A DNA stretch of 64,000 nt from Bryum argenteum (Eukaryota > Streptophyta > Bryopsida > Bryales > Bryaceae): NCBI GenBank assembly GCA_037043015.1, contig CM073321.1:10610001-10674000 (forward strand), written 5' to 3'. Positions 1 to 13,524 of the stretch are shown piece by piece. Every line of letters starts with the position of its first letter. The first letter of the stretch is position 1. The translations under genes were made by a program, and so were the position numbers. Below the pieces are notes generated by a model that did no database searches, had not been told where the DNA came from, and saw only the letters and a list, made by a program, of their open reading frames with translations.

Positions 1-2060
1 GGCAGCATGAGATTTCGTTACCATTTGGGACGGCAGATGCTGTATGGTAATTTCCAGTATGTGAGATATAGACGCGTAGAGGACAAACTTGGATAGCCAT
101 TGATCAAGCTCATGCAAAGTGGAGATGGTAAGGACTAGAGTGATATTTGGAGACACTTTGCTCCCGGCAATTGAAGTAGGCGAGAACATGGCCTCATGTC
201 ACACACACATACGTAACGAGATTTCAATCATTGTGTCAAGAGACTCTCTTCCGGGAGGAGTATGACCTTGTCATTCAACGGCTTGGCCACCTTGATGCAA
301 AGGTACGCGCTTGGGAGTGTAACGTTGTTTCTGTAGGGTCGCAACATCGTGATGTGCGCATTGCAAATGGATAGACCAAAGTCAAAGCTAACTTTGTGTT
401 GCTTAATTTTGCGATAAATGCTCGGCATGAAAAGGTCACGGTGATTGGTGCGATTAACTCGCTAGCAATGGTCTATTCAAAATTGTTCCAAAGATAGATA
501 ACTTGCTAGAAATTTAAGGGTTTAGGCTATGCTTCAGCAAAGAGCCATTGTAGACTATGGTTAGTGGTGCCCGAACCTAACACTAGATCACAGAAATAGT
601 GACTATTGACATTACTATTTTTGTGAGATTTTACAAGTGTATGAGATTTGTTATTCATTGTTTTTTTTTTGAAATTCATCGTGACTAGAGAAATCTTGAC
701 TTTTGTTGTTCTTATACAATGATACAATCTAAAAATCCATAAACATTACCTAGGGAATTGAGAAACATAGAGGTGCTGAAGCACAATCCGTGTTTTCAGC
801 AAGCTATAATGACGTAACTGGGACATATAAAGGATATACTAAAAATATTTAAGAATGTAATAAGATAATTATGGACATGGATTTGCAAATTGAGCCTCTG
901 TTTAATAACATCCGCATTGAGAATCTAAGTACATAATTCAACACTCAAGTGACATGCAACAGAATTTCAGAACATCTGTTTTGAAGGGGTTAATACGATG
1001 ACATGCAATAACATGCAATAGTATGTCTTGGAGTTTTTAGTGCACTGAATGATGAGTTTTTCATATAAGTGAATTTTTTCTATTGAAAGTCAACTATAAC
1101 ATTTGCCCTTCACATTGATTTTTGAAAAATGTGATGATCATTGCAGTGACTACTTACGAACTTTATCTGTTTCTTGATACAGTCGGATATAGATCAAGCT
1201 ATTAATATTCTTGAAGCAGGCTTTAGTGACTCTCAGCCTAGCTATAGTGACTCTCAGCCTAGCATAGAGGATATCACTGTTTGATTCAGTTGAACCCGCT
1301 TTCACGCACCAACATCTATATTCTAATGGTGGATGATTTTTACCATTTACCACATACAACTATCATCCATGCATCCATCCATTTTATTTTATTATGAAAT
1401 CTTCTATTGCTTAAATACCATTTGTGCGGTCTAGATCTTTGAAACAAATTAATGTGAAATGAAGAAATTACAGAAGTAATATATGTCAAATTTTAATCTT
1501 GCCATAAAAGAGTGATAGACGATTATATGATTCTGCAAAATAATTGAAGACTAAGCAAAATAGTCATCAATAAATAAGCACTGTAAGTAACCGCTAAGTG
1601 CATACAAATATTGATAATCATGGCATACATTAATATGTCAACAAAGGTGTTTTGCGCTTCTATTTCATTAAGGGGATATTTGCATGATATGCACATTTCA
1701 GTACACTAAGTAGCCAAACACTCTACTGTTGATTCATCTCCTAGCTGCAGCAAGTATTCTAAGTTCATATTTGTTGGCGTTTAAGTAGCTTAAGTAATGA
1801 ACATGTTTCCTTCATGTTGCACAAGTGGGATCCGTCATTGCTCAAAGACTTGCAGTGTTCAAGATCTCTTCATAATCTAAAGGTCCAACTTCATGTAAAA
1901 TTTCAACTCCTATGTCTCCCTCTGTACAGTCAGGTGGCATTGAGCCAGATGCTGCAACGTTCTCGCCTGTTGAGTTCACATTGGCTTTGACATCGTCGCC
2001 AACTAATACATTTTTGACAACATCATTCGCAGCAACAACTCCTCCTCACCAAATACCGCT
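1..2060. other. Gene-poor AT-rich spacer
   Basis: No open frame here is long or shows recognisable protein character. The frames present are short and fall in AT-rich, mostly unique sequence. The only local structure noted is a two-copy 21-bp repeat near 1.2 kb, listed separately. Confidence 0.6.
1222..1263. repeat. Two-copy tandem repeat, 21-bp period
   Basis: The block TAGTGACTCTCAGCCTAGC occurs twice in direct orientation with a 21-bp period. No function is suggested. Confidence 0.8.
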
Positions 2061-4146
2061 TCAATCAGTGCTACTTGCTACGTCGTTGCAAACTTTCAGC
2101 TGAAGCCCAGTGTGGCTAACTATCTTGCAAGGCGTTGCTCCCAAGTTGACAACGTGTACAGCAACGCTTGCTGGACTATCAGCTTCCGCAACAATGTGCC
2201 TGACAACTTCAACGTTTGATGCAACCCCCTTCTGTAGTGGGTGACAAGCTCGCTTGGAGGAGGAAAATTTAGAAGATGGCACTTCAAACTTTCGTTTGGT
2301 ATTCTGCAGCTTTGTCTCAATGAGACTTAATGGAGGTGCCCATCCTTCTTTGTAGACCGTCGCAGCAGCAACCTCTTCAGAAGCAATGTCGGACTTAAAA
2401 CCCCATTGGCCCATCCATCCTCCAGAAGGCTTAACATCACAGCCAGGACAGCAAGGTTCCGTAGATAAAGCAATCTGAAACAAGCAAATTGGGTGAAGAA
2501 GACATCCGCAAGGGAGGCAGGCAAAAGCCATGTTAGCCCAATAATGTCCGCATCCTACGCATGGGAGGTGTTGTTTCAATGGTACCATTTCCTCACAATT
2601 GACAGGAAATGCTGAATAAAACTGTTGTGGGCGGATACAGCTCTCTTGAACAATTATGACGTCAATTTTGGTGCTAATGTTGTTGATGGAATCCTGCAGA
2701 CAAAGCAACTAGGCTCGCAAATCGGTAGTAACTCCAGTAAAGTGCTCAATCTGTGGGCTCAAAGTTGACAGCTGAGTAGTCACAGTAACATCATCCTCCA
2801 TGAGAGATCGCAAGCGTGCATCTACCACCTTTTTGGAGCGATCATCCAAGACCATGTCTTGCTTAGATTGTTGGATCCTTGCAAACTCCTCCCACTTGGC
2901 TTGCTCGGTGTGCGCCAACTCTTGTTTCTTGGTCTGGACCATCGTCAACGACATTTCTGCATGTTCCAGTTGATCTTTGATTGATAGCAGCTCCGCCTCT
3001 ATCTTTGAACGTTGCTTCATCAATTGTGCACTTCCCCGGACCGTTGACTTCTCGAGTGCCGCCTCTGGTTGTGTTTGAGAGGGCTTCTTCCCGGAGATTT
3101 GCCGATGCTCCAAAGAGCCTAGGTGATGTCTGGTGTAGTGGTCCTCCAGCTTGACCCTTAAGTACTATTGTAGGCTTCGTTGGTAATTTGCGGAGCGGCG
3201 CTTGGTTGACATCTTCTGTAGTGGATGGCTTCGACGAAGATTTTTGGAACACAGTTTTGGTGACATCGTGCTGACGCATGGTACGGTTGGAACGCGCCCC
3301 GCTTCCTCGGATATTGTCTTCATTGCTGCATTTCTATCTCGTAAGAGCTTGTCAACCACTCCCCTAAACACGTGCAATATGGCTTGGATTTGCTCTCGCA
3401 AGCATGGTGGAGTGAACTTCACTGGATTGATGCCAGGATTTCTGAGACAGCTCTACACAAGCATCAACAGAAGTCAAACAGTATTTTAAAGTCTGCAAAT
3501 GAACAACTTTGAGCTAACAATGATCGAGATTTAAAATCAGTAAAAGTAAGAAGCACATACTTAGTGGACCAGCTATTTTTGCTCAAGGTATCTGCTACAA
3601 AAATATGGAACTTACCTTTGCTATCTCAACCGCACCCTCAGCCCAATTTATCTTCCACTTCTTGGATTGAAGCATCAAGCCTCTCACAAAAGCAGTTCCA
3701 AATTCCCCATTGTCTGGGCATGTACCTCCGTAAACGCGTTGATACATCCTTAGTGCTGTAGCAGCAACTTCGTCATCCATAAGCTTAAGCGGATGGCGGT
3801 TCTCATTCCTGTTCAAAGGGTAGGTGCTAGCAATTGCCTCCACAGGGAGATTATGCTCTTCCTTCAAGCGCTTGAATGGGACACCCTTCATTGAAAGTCC
3901 GCCTATCTCATGGAAGAAGTTCATATTGTAACACGCGGCATCACCAAGCAAAAATGGAGCTACAGTGGTTAAATGCTTCCTCAAATTCTCTCCTATTCCT
4001 CCGAAATCAAAAGGCTCAGCCCAAATAGAAGGACTTTGTGAAGCAGAAGTGAGCTCAGGACTTTCATCGCTGCTAATCTCATCTGAAATTTCATCGACTT
4101 CTGCCACAGCCACTCTCTGTTGTATCTTAGTTCTACCCATTCTCAT
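2061..4146 (-). pseudogene. Coiled-coil / RING-like family gene, copy A, degenerate
   Basis: The first exon (4146 to 3616) starts at an ATG and encodes an acidic N-terminus. An unnamed domain follows with the features PFDFGG, AP-LLGDA and YGGTCPDNGEF, also seen in the copies at 6.9-8.3 and 11.6-12.2 kb. It ends at a good donor (AAG^GTAAGT). A second exon begins after TGTGTAG near 3451. A Gln/Lys/Glu-rich coiled coil (about 3113-2712) is followed by a RING-like finger near 2600-2430: CVGC, then CGCLLH..C, then CC..C, with a WMGQWG tail. TAG codons at 3165-3163 and 2711-2709 interrupt one frame, and the best reading changes frame near 3280, so this copy is probably non-functional. A RING finger would suggest an E3 ubiquitin ligase, but only the zinc-ligand spacing supports that. 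Exon borders after exon 1 are uncertain. Confidence 0.6.
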
Positions 4147-4199
4147 GACCTACTACAGCAAATGTATGGAGGACGCAAATGTAAAGAGTTGAGCCTAAG

Positions 4200-6880
4200 C
4201 TTGTGCATTAACAAAGGCTTAGAGGTTGAGATTTGAGAATAAAAAGTGTGGGGAACGGCACTTATGGGCTTAATATGGCTTCAAGAGTCCATGTGTCTAG
4301 ATGTTTTTTATAATTAAAACTTAGACATCCAGATGGGTCAATTGAATGTACCCTTGATGTCGTAGATTCAATCAGTGAATCTAGTGGGTACTTTGATAAT
4401 CTCTCCCGGACCATTTGGTACATTGCTTTTATCCATCATGATTTTGGTAGGGTTGAAAAATTTACATATACAACAATTTGTACAGTACCCTCTAACAAGT
4501 CTTACAATTCCCTTGTGAGTTCCTACTAAATCTTTTTCCTTATAAAACCATTACGTGTACGTGAAATTGGTCAATGTCCAAAAATAAATACACTAATTTT
4601 TGTGAATTATCTAAATTATTCTCTTTATTTCACAAAAATCTATTTAGAAATATGTAATGATTTTTTAACTCATCTGATTGGACTAAATAGTATGTTACCA
4701 TGTGATTTTGGGACAAATAATCTATTCAATGGCTAGATTATGAGGGCTCGTAAGAGTAAAGTACAAATTCTTTTAAAGATTATGGTAAAGAACTTAAATG
4801 GTAAAGCATCTTAATTGGGCACTATCTTATATGCATGTAGATTCCACATTATTATGTTGAGAATGACTACCGGGAACCCCATATTTGTTAAATTGGCCTA
4901 ATCCCCTTTATATTTGGCCGCACAGTATTTAAATAAATGCACTAAAAAGAAGCATAGTGAGGGTCCTTAATACAATGGTAATGGAATAGAAATACTTCTG
5001 GTTCCTATACTTAGTTTTAATCTAAATATCTACATGGCATTTTATTCATTTATGCTAAAGATAGATAGATAGATAGAAACTCCGGTCCCTTTCTAAGGGG
5101 CCGTGAATGAAATGTTCGTTCGTAATGCTAATGTCCCGATGGCCACCGGACAAGGAGAAATTTGAACTGTTTATGCTAAACACACTATTTCACGTTGCCA
5201 ACATAATGAGGGATTGGCCAATTCAACGAATATGGTGTTTGGGGTTATACGATTTTGTTGTCCAAGTGCTAACCCTTTGACATACCATAAGTTACTAGTT
5301 CTTCATGTACTAAAATGAGCAAACAATCGGAAGTTGAAAAAACAAGTTGAAAAAACACCAAAAAAAATTGGTTGATATTCTACTTGCTTGATTCCATGGA
5401 TTTTAGGTTATTGGGACATGACTTTTTCAACTAAAAAATCAAATAAAATTACTTCAAAAAATTCACTAGATTAATGTGACAAGATTAATGTCACATGTAA
5501 TTGGAAACTAAAACTAGTCTCAATCCCTAGTTCCCTACAATAAAACTCCAACTTGATCAGATTACCCAATACCAGTTATCACCTGTCACTATGATACACT
5601 TCATGATATTCAAAGATTCAAAATATAGTGAACTGTGTAGTGAACTGGCCCCCAGGATCTGTCGTGTCACCACTTGGAATCGATCCCTCAACCTCAAACA
5701 TCCCACTCTCACGCCCTCAGCTGCACCACCCCCTTAGCTGCACCACCCGCACCCAATCTTCCAATTTGCACCTAATCCACTGCGGTACATCGCATGCACA
5801 TTTGGGGGACAAGAATTAAAGTATACACCGCTGGAATAGAAGAATTTTAACTTAAAAGATTACTTAGCCTTGAACCTATATGGTTGGGTATCAATTTAGT
5901 CTCAAAAATCATATATGTTTAGTATAAAAACTAGTATGGCTTTGAGACAGAAACTATATTGAATCAATATGGTAACTCCAACAAACTATTAATACTAATT
6001 TTGTATAAGAACCATACTAGAACCATTGCAAGTACTACTCAAGTAAACAAACCATATTGATGTAGACCCATATAAAAGCAATATTAGCTCTAAAGCAATA
6101 CAACTTCATGATGGTTCTTATACAGGTGACAATTCCCATATGGATACCTTATTAACTGATACTGTTAGAAACCATTGGCATGTTTTCAGTATTGGCTTGG
6201 TACAGCTCCGATACAGTCCCCATATGGGACTCATACATCAATCCATATGGATGAAAGTTGTACAGAAAATATACATAATTAGTCGCCTCCCAGTTTCCTG
6301 ATGATAGCATTTAAGAGATTGCAGTTGACCGAAAGTTGACCACAGTTGACCACTAGTCACATGTTCACCTCGCAATCATTGAGGCTTACATGGAATTGGT
6401 GATTGTTTCTGTGTATTGGAGGTCATTCTAGTTTCAACCGGCCGTGACTGATCTGATGGTTTTAAGTCCAGAGATGAGGAAGTATCAATCAGACCTTTGA
6501 GTAGCGAAATTCGATGAGATTCTGATACATATACTTAAAAGCAGAATTATTTTGATAGTTTACCTGTACATTAAGCTAGGCACATGCACTTCTGATTACT
6601 ATCTCAAACCTTAAGCACATTTGAAGGACGTCTAATTGTCTTAACTGAGTGTAAATGGCTAAAGAGTGGGGAAGGTGGAGAGTATGAGAGTCTAACTCTG
6701 GATTCACCCCTTCAGTTTAAGGTGAGATTTTCACTAGTTTTCGGCCTTATTATGCATGCACAGCTTTGGTTAAGCGGCTCTGCTTGGTCCTAGTTACCGC
6801 ATCACTTGTCACTGAATTTCAACATGCAAATTATAGAAGATAGAAACTAAGAATTACTGAATCACTTGGAGTTTCTATCT
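4200..6880. other. Gene-free spacer
   Basis: AT-rich sequence with no credible coding frame. It includes a short GATA run and one copy of a dispersed repeat near 5.09 kb. The small frame near 5.6-5.8 kb has no domain character. Confidence 0.6.
5070..5125 (+). repeat. Copy 1 of a dispersed repeat
   Basis: The block ATAGAAACTCCGGTCCCTTT followed by a TAAGGGGCCG-type segment recurs near 29186-29230 with similar flanks (GTGAATGAAA versus GTGAATAAAG). The two are in the same orientation. It is probably a fragment of a dispersed element that cannot be classified from two pieces. Confidence 0.6.
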
Positions 6881-6881
6881 T

Positions 6882-8303
6882 CTATAGTTTGGGGTTCGAT
6901 GCTCCAACACGCTTGACAATCTCCACTGTTTGCTCAACCCAACTATCCTGCTCAGGAGTTAGATTCCCCCCCCACTGTGCCACCCACGCTGCGTCGAGAT
7001 CTGCGTTGCAAGAGAGGCAACGGTGACAGTTGGATTCAATCATCTCTGCAACACATGTGTTATGGAAAAGGCAACCACATGATCCGAGGACAGCCGCCCT
7101 AGCTACGAATCCCTTTGAACACATTGGGCAGCATTCCTTCAAGATTACTCCTCCGACCGAGGTACCGAGTGTTGATGCGATGCTGAACAAGGATTTGGGC
7201 CGCAATACCATATTCTCTTGCCTTGCTTTCTTGAATGCCGCCTCTGCTACAAACACGTGCCACCGGGGATTGCTTGAAATCCATGGTAGCCATGGCGAGT
7301 GACCCACTCTCACCGCAAGATGGTCAATGGTGAATCGAGCCGTCATCAAGGCCTCCCCGCAATTGACTAACTTTTTGAACCGGCCCTAACCACTTCTACC
7401 CGAGCCTTGTAATCCGTTGGTGTCCCCATGCGAACAACCTTTTACGCTCCAACACACCAGGCGGGTCGATTCTTGAAATCCGCTAAATCCTTTGCTGAGC
7501 ACATTGCCGAATCGCCTCGGCGTCATCTTTCTCCTTTTGAAGTGCTTGCGGCCTCCGGCTGCGGATGTCTCATTCTTTGCCGCAAGCTTCGCCTCCTTTT
7601 CTTTGTATCCACTGAGGTTTCCACTGTCGGTAGAGATGGAGTTCCTGTGGACAAGGTTCGGATGACGTTGCATAAGCCTTCAACCTGGCGGCGGAGTGCG
7701 ATGGGGCCAAGCTTGCGGGGTTCTTCAATGCCATTGCGATCGTCTGCTCCGACAATGCGATGCTTGACCCACCCATTCACCTCCAAACCATGCACGAATG
7801 TTGCGGTGGCGGCCTTCAAAAATTGCATGGAGTAGTACTTGTTGTCGGGTCATGTCCATAGACTTCGTAGCGATGTTCTTGAATAACCGAGCCTGCTCCT
7901 TGTCGGTGCAATTGACAATCTCAAAGTGGTTTGGTTGATTTCCAACCCTCCAGATCTTGGTGATCTCACTCTCCACAATGTGCAGGTAAGCCATGCCAAT
8001 GTCGTCGACCATGGCACCTCTGTCGCACAAGCCAACCTGCTGACGAAAAAAGAGAGCATCGTACTCTGCTTCGCGGCCAACAAGCGCTGGAGCTACCGCA
8101 AGCATGGAAGCTTGCAACAGCCTTAGGATTCCCGTGAGATCAAATGGAACATCCCACTCCAAGTTTGCTACTTCGTACGCTTGGGCAATCTCAACCAAAT
8201 CAGCTTCCCCTTCATCGCCATGGTTGGAGTCGATCACATTGCGGCTGGATCTCCTGCTTTGTGAACTCTCGGCTCTAGATTTCCGCTTCTTTTCTTGCAC
8301 CAT
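6882..8303 (-). pseudogene. Coiled-coil / RING-like family gene, copy B, frameshifted
   Basis: The ATG at 8303 opens a basic Ser-rich N-terminus. The shared domain follows: EWDVPFDLTG, then APALVGREAEYDALFF, GLCDRGAMVDDIG and DKEQARLF. Alignment by eye to the 11.6-kb copy shows the reading must switch frame twice near 7880-7840 to recover a YEVYGHDP and MQFLKAATATF reading, consistent with two 1-nt losses. Downstream frames are basic. The last segment (7349-6882) ends in a RING-like finger: CPMC, then SCGCLFHNTC, then NCHRCLSC, followed by WVAQWGG. The order matches copy A. Putative ubiquitin-ligase function is inferred from the finger only. The lesions are few, so sequencing error cannot be excluded for this copy. 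Confidence 0.6.
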
Positions 8304-8499
8304 GGCGACACAATCAACCTGAAAATGACACCAAAGCACAGAAGGAGCTGAATACAAAATCAAAAACTTCCAAAGCTTTAAGTCCAATGGAATCACCTCA
8401 ACCTTTGCAGTGGACAGAAGCACAAGAGATGTTGCAATTTTTGGTGTGTTCCAATGTATTGTACAATTTTGTATGTAAGAGCAACACATTGAAAGCAAT

Positions 8500-9904
8500 T
8501 TCTCATTGAATAATAATCATTTCAAATATAGGGAAAGGATTTACACTTGAATTGTTATTATGAAGAAATATTTAGAACTTGAGTGCAAAGAGAGGGGTAA
8601 TTATTGGTTGGTGATAGATAATGATGGTTTCCTCTTATTTTCTTCTTTATATCATATCTTATCTAGTTTTACAAAAAATATTTAGTTATTGAATATATAT
8701 TCACCTAACTTTAATGTTATGCTACACGTGCTACTATGGACTAGTACCCGATCCGCTCATTTCTTGTAAAGAAATTAGTTGAAATTTTTGACATAAAGTA
8801 GAACGCCATAATTAGGTTGTAATACATATTTGGGAGAAGATAATTATAGGACACATATAAGTCAAATTTCACGAAGACTAGTGGATTATGCATTGGTCTC
8901 ATGGCCAAACAACATGCATTTGTATAATATTCAAGTTTGCAAGTATATTCCTATTTTAGCGAACATGGAGTCAAAAGGTTAAGCGGATCTAAACCCTAAA
9001 CCCTAAACTTAATCACATTGGGTTGGTTTTCTTGTGGTGTATAGTAATAGTTTCTTTTGGGCGTTGCCACATTGTTAAGTACTTATGAAGTGATTAGTAC
9101 GTAAAAGGCTCAGACATATACATATATTGATTATCCACCATACAAGCACAATGAGTCAGAGAAGCATACAATATGCTCACTCTAAATCTCACTTTTGAAG
9201 ATATCAAAAGGGCATCTCCGCTTCAAATGGTATCTGATCTCATGTATTTAAGCATGCTCGTACAATCACTTTCTGAAGGCAAGATTAGACACAAGGTTAG
9301 GAAACTTAATTAGTACTTGCGTAACAGTTGTTTCTCATACAGTATCAGTCGAATTGCGAATCTCCAACTCAATTCTAAGCTTCATGTGAATCTTAGAGAT
9401 CAAGAAGACATATGACCAAAGAGTTTCAAGTATTGACAAGAGAAAGGATTTCTCAATTGTTCTAATTCAACTATAAACACCTGGAGAAATCCTAGCACTG
9501 ATTTGGACATAGGTAACTGTATAGGTGTTTGTTGATTTTTGACCCTAGACTATTGTTGAAGGAAAATTATTCTAAATGACCGCTGTAACATATTTTTCCT
9601 TGAAGTGTTCTTCAAACTTTAAAATTATCAAAATGTGTGATATTAGGAAATTTTTGGTGATAGTACAGAAATTATTTGATGTAATGGAAGAAGTGTGTGA
9701 TATTAAAATAACTTGCCATTTTAGAAGCTTAATTGAAAGTGCCTCTAAAATAACAAGGGGCCGAAATATCACATCTCATTCCTCAAAATGGCACATGGAA
9801 TAACAGTCCATTTTCACAAAATTGAGGTTGTATATAACAATCGGTGTTTTTATTAAAACTTACAATAAGTAAGGGGTCACATATTGTTATTTTATTTCTA
9901 ATTT

Positions 9905-9958
<54 letters not shown>

Positions 9959-11560
9959 GTGATAAAATAGTAATATTAGCATGAATATGAGGCCTTCTTG
10001 ATAAATAATAGTCTTATTTAAAGAATATGAGTGATGATAATAGGAATGGGTTGTAAAAGTATGCATTATTGGCATGTTTTTGACCTCAAAGGCGATATTT
10101 TGTTGTTTTTTAATTGCCGTTGACAAATACTTGCACTTCAAAAATATGCCTCTAAAATGGCATGTTTTGAAACGCAGGCCAAAACGGCACATTAGGGTTT
10201 TGGCAAAATGGAATATAGAATAATGCCATTTGAACGGAATTAAGGTTATAAAGGTTCAATGAAATCATCTTTTAGAACCTTATTTATATGTCAAATTCAA
10301 CCAAAACTTGAATAAAAGTAAAGTCTCAATTTTTGATAAATTTTTTTAGTTTATGCGATTCATTGATTCTAGACTGATTTTATTTCTGAGCATATACTGC
10401 AGTCTCAGGAGTATATCTATAATGTGTAGAAGTTGCAACTTCATACAATATAAAGTCAAAAACGGCCACAATCTTATTCTTATTGAGTTTGGAGGTTGAA
10501 TATTGGATTAAAGAAGGGGTCACATTCTATGACAATTCGGCATAACTTCTTCTCAAAATATATAGTCTAGAAGATGATAAAAATGTGACATTAAAATGTA
10601 TGTAGGGTCTTTAGCACCACACTCCTATATTGGTATCAAAAAATTAATAATAACGCTAGTAGGTTGTGAAATGCGCACATCACTGAGTAAAAGATTGAAG
10701 GTTTTTAGCACAAAGCGGTGAAAAATCAAGTAAGAAATATAGAATGAACCAAAAGTTTCTGTAAATCAGGAGTTGTTAAATGCTAAGAAATACTTCCATA
10801 ATTGCTCTAACAGTAACAAATGTGAATTGTCACAAGCACAATTGAAAGTTGAATACAATTTGCAAAAGCGAGATTCACCCATCTTAGAATTTTTGTCAAA
10901 ATAAGGCTAAAGTCAACTTCTTCGGCTCGTATATTGGGTCTTAAAAGCTTATTTCCATTTTCATCTAGAAAATGTGTTTTTGGCTTAAAATAGGTTGTGA
11001 GTTGTGACGTTTAGGGGTTGAATAGTCTAATTGCCTTAGCACATGAGACAAATACTATAAAAAAGAGGGGAATATTGTTTCATTTACAACAAACAAATTT
11101 TAGACTTTAGTGTAAAAATATGAAGCGAGAGGAGGGAAAAGTTAAGATTCAAGAGAGAGTTGATAGTCATAAGTTTTATTTACAAATGATTGCCTATACC
11201 AAGGAATAATTTCACTACTTGGATATTCAATACCTTAGTAATCCACATGTCATTTTAATTGTTGATATTGGCTATCTTGTATGAGTTTCACCAAATTTCC
11301 ATGTGAAAATCAAACGTTCTTTGGGGTTTTATGTAACACATAAAAATCATGTAAGGATATTTCTAACTCATATAGAAGGAAAAATTGACTGACAATCCTA
11401 AGGCATATTTACAGTTTTACACTTTGAAATGGTTTAGAAAACAATGCTATTATTCACTTGTTTTAGCAAGGGGGTTATTTATTCATTTATTATAGATTTT
11501 GATCTCACAAACTATTGAAGATTCCAAATCTAATATCTGGGGGACATCAATTGGGTTGCT
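8500..11560. other. Gene-free AT-rich spacer with transposon debris
   Basis: No credible coding frame. It contains a TA microsatellite (9907-9954) and a short CCCTAAA-type run (three units near 8988-9010, plant telomere-like but too short to mean more). A segment ending GACGTTTAGGGGTTGA near 11013-11028 resembles the ends of the TTAA-flanked element at 32.2-35.0 kb. Confidence 0.55.
9907..9954. repeat. TA dinucleotide microsatellite
   Basis: About 24 uninterrupted TA units. Confidence 0.95.
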
Positions 11561-11565
11561 GAAGC

Positions 11566-12195
11566 TCAGGGACGTCGTACCCAATCTTTGTACAAAGGTA
11601 GCGATGGCAGCCAATCTTTGTACAAAGGTAGCGATGGCAGCCTTCTTTGTACAAAGGTAGCGATGGCAGCCTTCAAGAAGCGCATGGCAAAATATCCATT
11701 ATCAGGGCGATGGCCATACACTTCGTAGTAGAGCTGACAAAACATGCGGGCTTGCTCCTTGTCGCTGCAGTTCAGAATCTCATACCGGTTTGTCTGTGCA
11801 CCTGCCTTCCAGACTTCTTTAATCGCACTCTCTGAAACTTGTGGATAAACCTTCCCGACATCGTCCACCATCGGGCCACTGTTGCACAAGCCTACAACGT
11901 GCTGGAAGAATGCGTCGTCATACTCTGCTTGCCCGCCTCGAAGCATTGGAGCTGCCGCATACAGAGAATCAAGCAATGGCGTCGGGACTCCAGAGAGGTC
12001 AAATGGCAGATCCCACTCCGACGTGGCAACTGCTTGTAGGACATCCTCTGAATCTGCTTTGGATGGTGTCGCAGTTACAGCTGATCCTTCTTCCCCATCC
12101 GAGAGACCGCCAGAGCACTTGAGTGGCTCGACTTGTAATTTACGTGGAGTACTCTGGCTTGCTGACGACTTTCGCTTCTTCTGCTGCTGTGACAT
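11566..12195 (-). pseudogene. Coiled-coil / RING-like family gene, copy C, truncated N-terminal part
   Basis: The ATG at 12195 starts a 209-codon frame. It has a basic Gln/Lys/Ser N-terminus, then the clearest version of the shared domain: EWDLPFDLSGVPTPLL, APMLRGGQAEYDDAFF, VVGLCNSGPMVDDVG, CSDKEQARMFCQLYYEVYG and PDNGYFAMRFLKAA. It ends in LPSLPLYKDW repeated twice, produced by a 30-bp tandem duplication, and then stops. The coiled-coil and RING parts found in copies A and B do not follow. The frame is intact, so a short protein could be made, but relative to its paralogs it is truncated. Confidence 0.6.
11581..11669. repeat. 30-bp tandem repeat, three units
   Basis: Two identical 30-bp units (11581-11610 and 11611-11640) and a 29-bp third unit share CTTTGTACAAAGGTAGCGAT. 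TTTGTACAAA inside each unit is palindromic. The array encodes the repeated tail of copy C. Confidence 0.95.
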
Positions 12196-12199
12196 GGTG

Positions 12200-13135
12200 A
12201 CGCCGACGACCTATTCAATACAAAAAAGCAAGTTCATACGAATCAGTGTGATTGACAAAGATTGATAGGCAAAGAACTCAATACGCAAAAGAGTCACCCG
12301 AAATTGCCAGAATATTTCACGTTACTGTTACATGAACTATTTTGAACAGAGATGGACATGGCAGCAACAACATTACTTGGGATTGCAGCAAAGGAGCTTG
12401 ATAAAGCAGGCGCGAATATGCAAGGAGCAACACTCGTCCGCTACTCCATCAGCTCGGTACAACTGCACAATTCACTACAAAATATGACTTTTTGCTCACA
12501 CAAAATATTGACAATCGGTCACCTGTTTTGAATCACAATAATGAAAACAATGTCCGGAAATCTAAAATGAGTCAAGTGTGGCTTCTACCCTTTCCAAAAA
12601 CCTCTGTCTTCTCCCCAGATCAACAACTCTCTCAAACCATTGCTTAGGGTCTGGAAAGTACACTACCAAAGGTCTTGTGGGTACGGACACCTACAAACAG
12701 TGCGGCAAATTAGATTCACTGATGATAGTCGGAGCTACCGCACCTTTTTAGAGCTGAATGTAGCAGCAAGAGGACTAAAACGGCACCCACACTCACGATT
12801 GAATTACACAAATCGAAACTAAACTCTCAAAGCTTGCGTGAGCGAGACTGCTGCATGCTGTGGCAATTAAGTAAACTCAGTGACGGAGGCAAGTAGTGCG
12901 ACTGACCCCTAATACGCCGGCTTAAGCACTGCCGGCTTAAGCACTCGATGGCAACGCCCGTGCCGATCCGTGTGATTGAACATTCTGGAAGGTGGGCACT
13001 AAATGCATAATCGGGCTAGTTTAAAAATGGCCAGTTTATGGCACGGCTTTAATAATTCTTTTTTCTTTAAGAGAACGCAAGGACCAACTTATGATACATT
13101 ATTCATTTAATTTGAAAGAAGCGAAATTACAATTT
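12200..13135. other. Spacer without a recognised gene
   Basis: Short open frames only, with no motif. The duplicated decamer CCGGCTTAAG near 12920-12940 is the only local repeat noticed. Confidence 0.5.
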
Positions 13136-13137
13136 CA

Positions 13138-13401
13138 AAAGCCCTCTCAAGGTATTGTGGGTGTTTTTTGCATGCTCCTTGCGTGGTGGAGCTGATCACA
13201 AGTCAAGATTACAAGTGCAAGCAATGCAAGGATCCTCACCTTGCTTCATCACCGATTCATCTAGCAGGCCCATGGGTGGCTCAATTTGGAGGACTGTTGG
13301 GGCCACACCAAGCGGTCGACTGCAATGTGTTTACTAGTGTGTTGGAAGCCTCTCACAAGAATGGCAACACTTCAGTTATGGCAAGACTCCAGAATGACTA
13401 A
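13138..13401 (+). pseudogene. Opposite-strand RING-finger remnant of the same family
   Basis: The plus-strand frame reads YCGCFLHAPCVVELI, then YKCKQC, then GPWVAQFGG. This matches the second half of the RING-like finger and the WVAQWGG tail of the copy at 6.9-7.3 kb (CGCLFHNTC, then HRCLSC, then AAWVAQWGG). It stops at 13401. No N-terminal domain, coiled coil or first zinc-ligand pair lies upstream, so this is a fragment inverted relative to copies A-C. Confidence 0.6.
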
Positions 13402-13524
13402 AGAGGGCCATGTAGCCCAAAACAGAGGTGAAAACGTCTAATTTTTGTATATTCCACACTAAAACTAAGTAATATCAGTGACATGTTGATTTTCCCACTC
13501 TGTATCCGTACTGGCCTCCGAGGT

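Noticed and set aside
6318..6360. Cluster of GTTGACC words resembling W boxes
   Set aside because: Three short words without a nearby gene start are not enough to call a regulatory site.
8988..9010. Telomere-like CCCTAAA run
   Set aside because: Only about three units; such telo-boxes are common inside plant-lineage chromosomes.
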